A stretch of DNA of 22,752 nucleotides, taken from contig JABDPK010000175.1 of assembly GCA_013042795.1 (NCBI GenBank), positions 1-22,752 on the forward strand, given 5' to 3'. Of this stretch, positions 1 to 6,198 are shown piece by piece. The notes under the pieces were generated by a model. The model saw nothing but the letters and a program-made list of their open reading frames with translations, did no database searches and had not been told where the DNA came from. This DNA comes from Saprospiraceae bacterium. GTDB taxonomy: Bacteria > Bacteroidota > Bacteroidia > Chitinophagales > Saprospiraceae. Within the stretch, counting starts at the first letter, position 1, and each line of letters opens with the position of its first letter. The position numbers and the translations under genes were made by a program.

Positions 1-1126
1 CCTTGACCATGGAGCTGTATAAGAAATCCTGGTCGTTGAGCATCTCATACATCCCCCACTCGTAATCTTTCAGGCTCATATTGTGAAAATTGCCAAAGTA
101 TAGAAGATTTCCCTGTTTGCTTCGGATTTCTTCAACAGTAAATGCACCATGTGTTTTTTCAGGTCGAATGGCATTAACGGCAAAGAAAATGGATAAAGGT
201 CCTGTTAGCAGAACAACAAGGATTGGGATATTGTGAATTGTTATTGACAGATCATTGGCTATAAAATTACCAATGATGATTGACATGATAATGGCGTTTA
301 CAGAAATCATGATATTGGCTTTCCGGTCGACCATCTCACTCAGTGTATAATGATTCCTGGAGGTCGTCCTGAACATCGTTTGTATTCCGCGGTCATCCCG
401 ACCCTGTACTGATTTGAGATTACGTTTGAGTCTTTTAAGCTCAACTTCATCAATTCCCAGTTCGGATTTTAATACAGCATCTTCTTTTTTCTGTATTTCG
501 CGTCGTTCCTTGATCAGTTTGCCCAATACTGATTCTTTTAGAGGACGGAGATGTCTCAGGGCAAAATCTGTATAATAGTTGTGACTGCTGAGATAAGAAA
601 TGGCATATTGAAAAAAGTCGGTTTGATTGACTTCAACCACATGACACAATAGCAATTCTTCGTAATATTTTTTGATTCGCCTCTTACCTTTTGATTCGCC
701 CAGCTCACTGGTCATCGCATCAAGTAAAATTTTACCCTGCAAGGATAATTCCTGGGTTCTGTCAGGCCTGGTTTCCAGCATAAGGTCCAGGATTTTCAGC
801 TTTTTGTTTTCAGGGTACTTGTTTTCGCTGAGGAAATCTTCAGCCATTTTAATACTAAAATCAAGACGGCTATTCAAAAATTCATTAATCGTGCTGATTC
901 GGATAAATTCATCAAGATGTTTCAATCCAAGAAATATAAACCAACCTGCAATCAAGAGAATCTCTTTTTCTTCATCATCCTGGTTTTCAGATAGGCTGAT
1001 TGAATCCAGGGCATCGATTACCCTGTATTGGTATGAGACGTCATGATAAACAAGGCGATCAGAAAACTCATTTGAAATGATACCTGTGGCGTATAGTTCT
1101 GCCTTTTCGATGATTTTTGAATCCAT
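1..1126 (-). CDS. Degenerate HD-fold protein fused to a Pycsar-effector-like two-TM module (3' end cut by window)
   Basis: The minus-strand frame is open from an ATG at 1126 to the left edge (375 codons, no stop seen). Residues about 20-175 align by eye with HD-domain phosphohydrolases, but the metal ligands are gone. The usual YHxxxH reads YHDVSY (H28 kept, second His replaced by Tyr32), and the usual FHDxG reads FIFLG (Ile64/Phe65 replace His-Asp). Residues about 176-255 are charged and helical. Next comes MVDRKANIMIS (265-275), a membrane helix (about 272-290), a second helix (about 300-318), and NLLYFGNFHNMSLKDYEWGM (340-359). These motifs match my memory of the DUF5706/PycTM family of Pycsar effectors. 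It starts 41 bp after the ftcD stop and is probably co-transcribed. No pyrimidine cyclase gene is visible, but what follows the gene lies outside the window. Family recognition is from motifs only; function is inferred. Confidence 0.8.
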   Translation of the reverse strand, partial: MDSKIIEKAELYATGIISNEFSDRLVYHDVSYQYRVIDALDSISLSENQDDEEKEILLIAGWFIFLGLKHLDEFIRISTINEFLNSRLDFSIKMAEDFLSENKYPENKKLKILDLMLETRPDRTQELSLQGKILLDAMTSELGESKGKRRIKKYYEELLLCHVVEVNQTDFFQYAISYLSSHNYYTDFALRHLRPLKESVLGKLIKERREIQKKEDAVLKSELGIDEVELKRLKRNLKSVQGRDDRGIQTMFRTTSRNHYTLSEMVDRKANIMISVNAIIMSIIIGNFIANDLSITIHNIPILVVLLTGPLSIFFAVNAIRPEKTHGAFTVEEIRSKQGNLLYFGNFHNMSLKDYEWGMYEMLNDQDFLYSSMVK

Positions 1127-1167
1127 ATCCAGCCTTTAATGAAATTAAGTAGTAACAAGATATTGAA

Positions 1168-2862
1168 TTAAGTATTAATAACGGTTTTCACTACACTCAA
1201 AACCTTATCACGACGATTTCCTGCTTCATCCATTATACCTTTAGCATCCTTTAGTTTTTCTTCGACATAAGATGCATCATGATAATCTTTGCAATTGATC
1301 ATGACATTCAGATAAGCACCATAGACTGCAGTATATGCGCATAAGGCTCCTACACCGGCGTCAGACACAGATGCAGGATTTCCATTTTCAGCCATTGACT
1401 CCATTATGTCAAAAGAATCCAATGAAGTTTGCATCACAAGTAAAGGCACCTCAATAGCGTACCTGGTGGCTCCATTCATTGCATTTTTCCTTTCTGTCTT
1501 TTCTTCAGGTGTTGACTTGGGCATTCTTACAGCTTCAATGATTTTGTTGAATGCACTTGTATCTTCATCCACCAGGTCAAGCAATTTCATTTTTAAGCGT
1601 TGTCCCTGTTCAGCGATCTTTGAAAAATAATCCCAGCGATCATCCCATCCTCTTTTATGTGCAGATAAATTAGCAACCATGGTACCCAGTGAAACGCCCA
1701 GAGCACCTACATATGCAGAAATGCTACCGCCTCCCGGGGCTGGACTTTCCGAAGCCGTTTCATCAGCAAATTCAGTCAGGGTCATTTTTACAAGAGGGCT
1801 GGTGTCATCATCTTCAAGAAGATACTCTATCACTTTTTTATATGGATCAAATGGCCCCAGCTCATCCAATCCCAAAGATTTGACTGCAAGTTGAATGATC
1901 TCATTTTCAGATATTCCGATTGATCTTTCCTGTTTTTGCAGGAAATATTTGCCTGCATCCAGGAGTACTTTCTTGGGAATAAGTCCGACCAGTTCAGAAC
2001 CTGTCACTCTCATGCCGCGGTTATTCGCAGATGCACGTACAGCTTCAAATGCTTCATGCAATGAGGTGGTTTTCAAGTCGGTCAGATTCATTGAAATCTG
2101 TGCAATTCCGTATTCCCTGATATACCACCCAATGGCTTTTACAGATTTCAGCGTACCGGGGATTCTTACTGCTTCACCACTGGAATCTCGTACAATTGGG
2201 CCGTTAAGAGGATTTCCTTGTCTTTTAATCCTTCCCTTTTCCCTGACATCAAATGCAATGGCATTTGCACGTCGGACGGAAGTTGTATTCAGGTTGACAT
2301 TATAGGCTACCAGGAAATCACGTGCGCCGATGACTGTAGCACCTGCATGGGCATTGAATTCGTCCGGACCATAATCAGGTTTCCAGTTTGGATCCTTCAG
2401 CTTCCTGGCTAGGCCTTCGTATTCACCGGACCGGATTGTCGCAAGATTTTGACGTTCAGGACTTTTTGCAGCACTTTCGTAGAGGTAAACGGGAATCAAA
2501 AGTTCATTGCCTACGCGTTCAGCCAGCTTCTCTGCATATTCAACAGTCTCTTCCATTGAAATGCCGGAAATCGGAATTAAAGGACAAACATCTGTGGCAC
2601 CCATCCGAGGATGTTCTCCTGTATGGTTTGCCATATTGATATTCTGAGAAGCTTTTTTGATTGCACGAAAGGCTGCTTCGATCACATCATCCGGGTGACC
2701 GACAAATGTAACTACTGTTCTGTTTGTTGCTTTTCCAGGATCTACATCCAGCAGACGGACGCCTTCAGTCATTTGGATCTCGTCAGTTATGGACTTAATT
2801 ATATCTAGATTAACACCTTCGCTAAAATTGGGAACACATTCGATTAATTTCCTGGCCGACAT
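1168..2862 (-). CDS. ftcD: Glutamate formimidoyltransferase / formimidotetrahydrofolate cyclodeaminase (fused)
   Basis: A 564-residue cytoplasmic bifunctional enzyme. It moves the formimino group of N-formimino-L-glutamate to tetrahydrofolate, then deaminates 5-formimino-THF to 5,10-methenyl-THF and ammonia, the last steps of one histidine degradation route. The N-terminal transferase domain (about 1-300) opens with ECVPNFSEG and carries GEHPRMGATDVCP (82-94). His84 in it should correspond to the catalytic histidine of the mammalian enzyme. After a linker (about 300-350), the cyclodeaminase domain carries the glycine-rich SPAPGGGSISAYVGALG. Length fits the fused form found in animals and many Bacteroidota. 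The ATG at 2862 gives the canonical N-terminus, and a good Bacteroidota-type promoter lies just upstream. No other hut genes are in view. Confidence 0.96.
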   Translation of the reverse strand: MSARKLIECVPNFSEGVNLDIIKSITDEIQMTEGVRLLDVDPGKATNRTVVTFVGHPDDVIEAAFRAIKKASQNINMANHTGEHPRMGATDVCPLIPISGISMEETVEYAEKLAERVGNELLIPVYLYESAAKSPERQNLATIRSGEYEGLARKLKDPNWKPDYGPDEFNAHAGATVIGARDFLVAYNVNLNTTSVRRANAIAFDVREKGRIKRQGNPLNGPIVRDSSGEAVRIPGTLKSVKAIGWYIREYGIAQISMNLTDLKTTSLHEAFEAVRASANNRGMRVTGSELVGLIPKKVLLDAGKYFLQKQERSIGISENEIIQLAVKSLGLDELGPFDPYKKVIEYLLEDDDTSPLVKMTLTEFADETASESPAPGGGSISAYVGALGVSLGTMVANLSAHKRGWDDRWDYFSKIAEQGQRLKMKLLDLVDEDTSAFNKIIEAVRMPKSTPEEKTERKNAMNGATRYAIEVPLLVMQTSLDSFDIMESMAENGNPASVSDAGVGALCAYTAVYGAYLNVMINCKDYHDASYVEEKLKDAKGIMDEAGNRRDKVLSVVKTVINT

Positions 2863-2881
2863 TTCTGGTTTGATTTTAACG

Positions 2882-2909
2882 CAAAAGTATATGTATTTTT
2901 ATCCGACAA
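2882..2909 (-). promoter_or_regulatory. Bacteroidota-type promoter for ftcD
   Basis: On the minus strand TACTTTTG (2889-2882) matches the -7 consensus TAnnTTTG exactly. A TTG (2909-2907) lies 17 bp upstream, within the accepted TTG-N17-23-TAnnTTTG spacing. Transcription would start near 2876, giving a leader of about 14 nt before the ftcD ATG. Seen by eye; not experimentally supported. Confidence 0.6.
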
Positions 2910-2940
2910 GTAATTTAATCTGGCTTTTATTCAGTCATAT

Positions 2941-4368
2941 ATCAAAACCATTTTCTTCTGCATAATTTGTGGAGCAGGTTCACTATCTGCCCAGGAGGTA
3001 AGCATTTCATCGGATCTAAATGTCCGGGGATATTTTTCATATGATATTATAGGCCAGGTTGATGACAGAATCATGGTTTACAGGGATCGTGGATTTAACA
3101 AGGAGATTGATGCTTTTAACCAGGACCTGGAACACACAAATTTTGAAGAATTGGTTTTTGAGAAGAAAAAAGTTGATGTCTTCAATGTTCTGGGTATGGA
3201 CTCGGTTTTCCAGGTCATGTATGGTTTTTTCGAGAAAGATTCCATGCATTTTATGGTTAAGCGCTATGATAAATTTATCCAACTCAGGGATAGCAGCACC
3301 TTCATTAAAATTCATAAGAGAGATATAAGAAAAAGAATCGGGAGTGTTGAATCTGAAGATAAAAGCAAAGTCCTGCTATATACTTTTGATATCCAGAACC
3401 GCTTTGTATATGTTCTTTATGACAATCGCAGAAAGAAAGTAATCAGGTCCCAAAAGGTATATGTTGAAAATGCTGATCTGCGAAATGATATCCTCGAGAT
3501 TCAGATTATGAACTCCGGCAAATTCCTGCTTGTGTTAAATGAGGATCAGAAATTCGAGGATTCCGATGTTCTCAGGCTCCTGTTATTTGATATCTCTTTT
3601 GACGGATACAAAAGTGTCCGGATGAACTTCAGTTCTTTTTACCGTAAAAGCTATTTTCTTGATTTTGACAATCTGAATGGCAAGATTATAATCTGTGGAA
3701 CCTATTCCGAAAAAAGGGGAAAGGAAACCAAAGGGTTTTATTATATAAACAGGAGTATTGATGATCTGACCGGTAACGAAAGGGTATATTTTATCGACTT
3801 CGACCTGGAACTTCAAAACGAAATCATGCATGGCAAGAAAAAGAAAAGCCGCATTTTTGATGACCTTGAAATAAAGGATATTATCAACAGGAATGATGGT
3901 GGATTTTTGATCGTTTCAGAAATAGCAAGGGAGTTTTCTAGACGAAACCCTTACAACAACTCCTATTCAAGAAGCACATATAACGGGTATTCAAGACGCG
4001 GCTGGATTGACTATTATAATGACGACATTCTAATCTCGAATATCAATAGCGAAAATGTTCTGGAATGGACTGAAGTTTTATATAAAAAGCAGTTTTCACA
4101 GGATGATGAAGCTGTATTTTCATCATTTTATCTCATGAAAACACCATCGAGGATGCGCTTCATTTATAATGATGAAATCAAGAGCAGTAACACAGTGAGT
4201 GAATACATAATGGATCCTATAGGAAATATCGCCAGGAATAGCTTATTGACTACAGAATACCAGAATATGAAGCTGAGATTCCAGGATGCTGTTCAACTTA
4301 GCTCGAACTCTATTTTAGTGCCAAGTGAAAAAAACTACAACCTGAACCTGGTGAGAATTACATATTAA
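2941..4368 (+). CDS. Secreted protein of unknown function, possibly beta-propeller-like; apparent non-ATG start
   Basis: The first in-frame ATG is at 3073, but the frame is open back to a stop at 2911-2913. Codons from 2941 read as a convincing signal peptide: a Lys, the hydrophobic stretch TIFFCIICGAGS, then LSAQ as cleavage site. No ATG, GTG or TTG precedes it in frame; the codon where a start is expected (2941) is ATC. I therefore begin the gene at 2941, giving about 475 residues; 3073 is the conservative alternative. The mature part is rich in alternating beta-strand patterns and aromatics, with a Tyr/Asn/Ser/Arg-rich insert near 3950-4010 and a GGFLIVSE-like segment at 3898. A beta-propeller fold is possible but unproven. 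I do not recognise a family. The next gene, a peroxidase, starts 60 bp downstream. Confidence 0.75.
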   Translation: MKTIFFCIICGAGSLSAQEVSISSDLNVRGYFSYDIIGQVDDRIMVYRDRGFNKEIDAFNQDLEHTNFEELVFEKKKVDVFNVLGMDSVFQVMYGFFEKDSMHFMVKRYDKFIQLRDSSTFIKIHKRDIRKRIGSVESEDKSKVLLYTFDIQNRFVYVLYDNRRKKVIRSQKVYVENADLRNDILEIQIMNSGKFLLVLNEDQKFEDSDVLRLLLFDISFDGYKSVRMNFSSFYRKSYFLDFDNLNGKIIICGTYSEKRGKETKGFYYINRSIDDLTGNERVYFIDFDLELQNEIMHGKKKKSRIFDDLEIKDIINRNDGGFLIVSEIAREFSRRNPYNNSYSRSTYNGYSRRGWIDYYNDDILISNINSENVLEWTEVLYKKQFSQDDEAVFSSFYLMKTPSRMRFIYNDEIKSSNTVSEYIMDPIGNIARNSLLTTEYQNMKLRFQDAVQLSSNSILVPSEKNYNLNLVRITY

Positions 4369-4428
4369 ATTCATCAACAGATTGAACTTTTAATTCCTAA
4401 AACTGTCTTTACTGATAAACCAATAGCC

Positions 4429-4959
4429 ATGAAATTTGCTTTATTCATCATTTCAATGATATTTATGTACCAGATTCAAGCACAGACCTCAGTCCATGAT
4501 TTCAAAATTGAAGCACTAAATAGTGATCAAATAATCGACTTCAAGCAATTTGAAGGTAAAAAAATACTCGTCGTTAATGTGGCTTCCAAATGCGGATTCA
4601 CATACCAATACGAAGGCCTTGAAGCCTTATACCAAAAATATAAAGACGAACTGGTTGTTATCGGTTTTCCTTGTAATCAATTCCTGGGCCAGGAACCGGG
4701 TACTGAAGAAAAAATAGCTTCATTTTGTTCATCCAAATATGGTGTCACCTTTCCAATGACTCAGAAAATAAAAGTGAAAGGAAAAGAAGCCAATGAAATA
4801 TATAAATGGCTCACTACAGCAGATTTAAATGGCAAAGCTGATTATAAGATTAGTTGGAACTTCAACAAATTCCTTCTAGATGAAAACGGTCAGATCATTG
4901 AACATTTTGGTTCCAAGGTTAAGCCAATGGACGAAGCGATAACCAGGCATTTGAATTGA
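4429..4959 (+). CDS. Secreted glutathione peroxidase family protein (probably thioredoxin-dependent)
   Basis: A 176-residue peroxidase. Residues 1-18 form a signal peptide ending IQAQ, so it should act in the periplasm. The GPx motifs are intact: NVASKCGFT with peroxidatic Cys55, GFPCNQFLGQEPG with catalytic Gln84, and SWNFNKFL with Trp143-Asn144. The active residue is Cys, not selenocysteine. Cys100 in FCSSKYG sits where plant and insect thioredoxin-dependent enzymes have their resolving cysteine, so thioredoxin-like reductants are more likely than glutathione. It reduces hydrogen peroxide and lipid hydroperoxides. A hairpin followed by Ts lies 24 bp downstream. Spacing from the upstream secreted gene (60 bp) permits co-transcription. 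Confidence 0.94.
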   Translation: MKFALFIISMIFMYQIQAQTSVHDFKIEALNSDQIIDFKQFEGKKILVVNVASKCGFTYQYEGLEALYQKYKDELVVIGFPCNQFLGQEPGTEEKIASFCSSKYGVTFPMTQKIKVKGKEANEIYKWLTTADLNGKADYKISWNFNKFLLDENGQIIEHFGSKVKPMDEAITRHLN

Positions 4960-4983
4960 TCTTTCAGAGTATATGCGGATTTG

Positions 4984-5029
4984 GTCAGGACAAAAAACCT
5001 AAATATTTCACCAAAAATCCTGACTTTTT
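4984..5029 (+). terminator. Possible terminator after the peroxidase gene
   Basis: GTCAGGA (4984-4990) pairs perfectly with TCCTGAC (5018-5024), and TTTTT follows at 5025-5029. The 27-nt loop is long for an intrinsic terminator and the stem is only 7 bp, so this is a moderate call. Confidence 0.4.
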
Positions 5030-5071
5030 CACCTAAAATCGAAAAGGTAAATCTCACCAGTTAATGAGGCA

Positions 5072-5079
5072 TAATTTTG
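5072..5079 (+). promoter_or_regulatory. Possible -7 element for the small secreted gene
   Basis: TAATTTTG matches TAnnTTTG exactly, 51 bp before the ATG at 5131. No TTG is visible at the expected -33 position, so this is only a candidate. Confidence 0.35.
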
Positions 5080-5130
5080 CAGGAAAACAGGAGACAAACT
5101 CCTGAAATTTCAACTGCAAAAAATTAAGTT

Positions 5131-5493
5131 ATGTTTCTCAAAATATTAATCCTCCATTTATCACTATCAGGATTTTATTTTAATACCAACATACCGGCCG
5201 AGCGTATAATCAGGCTCGATTCAGCAGGACTAAAAATCAGTTTTTTTGGACAGGATGATTCCCTGTTTGAATCGATTGAGTTTGACCATAACAAGGGTCA
5301 ATTAAAATTCAAACTCAGGAAAGAACCCCTATTTCCTATCAATGGTAAAACCCCAAACCAGGTTTTATCCAATTCAGTAGACTCAAGGATTCTATTAATT
5401 CTCGAGAAAAACTTTGGCAAAGGTTACCAGAAATACAATCTTAATAAGGAAAATCAGGCGGAGTCCGTCTATATTTCAGTAGTCAGAGAATAA
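5131..5493 (+). CDS. Small secreted protein of unknown function
   Basis: A 120-residue protein. The N-terminus MFLKILILHLSLSGFYF is a hydrophobic signal-peptide-like segment without a lipobox, so export to the periplasm or an N-terminal anchor is likely. The rest is polar, mixed beta/alpha in character, with a basic central part (GQLKFKLRKEPLF) and one predicted helix (SRILLILEKNF). There are no cysteines and no motif I recognise. It stands alone between two hairpins and ends 162 bp before the H-NOX gene, so it is probably its own transcription unit. Composition is like the neighbouring genes, supporting a real gene. Confidence 0.65.
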   Translation: MFLKILILHLSLSGFYFNTNIPAERIIRLDSAGLKISFFGQDDSLFESIEFDHNKGQLKFKLRKEPLFPINGKTPNQVLSNSVDSRILLILEKNFGKGYQKYNLNKENQAESVYISVVRE

Positions 5494-5520
5494 TTGTTCA
5501 GTCTAAATATTGCATTTTAG

Positions 5521-5553
5521 ATCACATGTCCTCAAGGATATGTGATATTTGTT
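5521..5553 (+). terminator. Hairpin terminator downstream of the small secreted gene
   Basis: ATCACATGTCC (5521-5531) pairs with GGATATGTGAT (5536-5546) across a TCAA tetraloop, an 11-bp stem with a single G-T wobble. ATTTGTT follows, a weak T-tract. It lies 28 bp after the stop at 5493 and before the H-NOX promoter region. The ATCACAT/ATGTGAT arms also resemble a CRP/FNR-type operator, a less likely reading. Confidence 0.5.
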
Positions 5554-5554
5554 A

Positions 5555-5586
5555 TTGGAATATTTAAAATATTAGAACGATTTTTG
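5555..5586 (+). promoter_or_regulatory. Candidate promoter of the H-NOX operon
   Basis: TTG (5555-5557), 21 bp spacer, then GATTTTTG (5579-5586), one mismatch from TAnnTTTG. Transcription would start near 5591, giving a leader of about 65 nt before the ATG at 5656. Confidence 0.35.
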
Positions 5587-5655
5587 CATTAGATCTATTC
5601 CTATCCAATTTCACCTTCTATTCATAAGATATTTTTAAAGAAAAAGTAATAAAAC

Positions 5656-6198
5656 ATGAAAGGTATTGTTTTCACGGAGTTCCTTGAAATGGTTGAAAAG
5701 GAATTTGGTTATGATACTGTCGATCAAATCATTGAAGACAGTAAGTTACCATCAGGAGGTATTTATACAGCAGTCGGGACTTATCCTCATGCAGAGCTGG
5801 TCAGTCTTGTCAAACAGTTGCATCTCAAAACAGGTATTCCCCTTGATGTACTTCTTAAAACATATGGCCGGTATTTGCATAATACATTCACATTGAATTA
5901 TACTCATTTTTTCGAAGCGGAAAAAACTTTGTTTGATTTCCTTGAATCTATCGACGAACATATCCACGTCGAAGTTTTAAAGCTATATCCTGATGCTCAA
6001 CTACCCAAATTTGAAACCCGGAGAATCAGTGATAATGAATTAGAAATGATTTATACTTCGGAGAGAAAATTAAGTGATTTTGCAGAGGGCCTTATTGAGA
6101 AATCAATGGAGCATTACAAGCAAAAGGGATCGATAAAGAGATCTTTTATCAATGAAGATGGCAGTAAAGTGAGGTTCAATGTAATAATTGATGAATAA
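5656..6198 (+). CDS. H-NOX haem nitric oxide / oxygen binding protein
   Basis: A 180-residue stand-alone H-NOX sensor, the usual family length. It starts with the typical MKGIVFTEFLEMVEKEFG. His104 (in HIHVEV) is the expected proximal haem ligand, Pro117 (QLPKF) is the conserved haem-distorting proline, and Y133-x-S135-x-R137 is the YxSxR motif that binds the haem propionates. At the position of the distal Tyr140 of the Thermoanaerobacter oxygen-binding protein I place Phe142, so an NO-selective sensor that excludes oxygen is predicted. Its TAA overlaps the ATG of the next gene by one base (TAATG), so translation is probably coupled. NO binding in this family controls the activity of a partner kinase, here almost certainly the next gene product. 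Cytoplasmic. Confidence 0.95.
   Translation: MKGIVFTEFLEMVEKEFGYDTVDQIIEDSKLPSGGIYTAVGTYPHAELVSLVKQLHLKTGIPLDVLLKTYGRYLHNTFTLNYTHFFEAEKTLFDFLESIDEHIHVEVLKLYPDAQLPKFETRRISDNELEMIYTSERKLSDFAEGLIEKSMEHYKQKGSIKRSFINEDGSKVRFNVIIDE

Noticed and set aside
672..1046. Plus-strand open frame of 124 codons
   Set aside because: It is antisense to the HD/Pycsar-like gene, whose minus-strand frame is open over more than 1.1 kb and carries recognisable motifs. The plus-strand product is Ser/Arg/Leu-rich without motifs.
1406..2808. Several plus-strand frames of 64-136 codons across ftcD
   Set aside because: All lie antisense to the strongly conserved ftcD coding sequence, and none has a promoter or recognisable domain.
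1..2862. Complete Pycsar defence operon
   Set aside because: Only the effector-like gene is visible. Its upstream neighbour is metabolic (ftcD) and no cyclase is in the window, so a two-gene defence system cannot be claimed.
3037..3315. Minus-strand 92-codon frame near the start of the secreted gene
   Set aside because: It is a shadow of the long plus-strand gene and overlaps the conserved-looking signal-peptide-bearing frame.
5515..5655. Riboswitch or attenuator in the H-NOX leader
   Set aside because: Only one simple hairpin and AT-rich DNA are seen; there is no conserved aptamer pattern.
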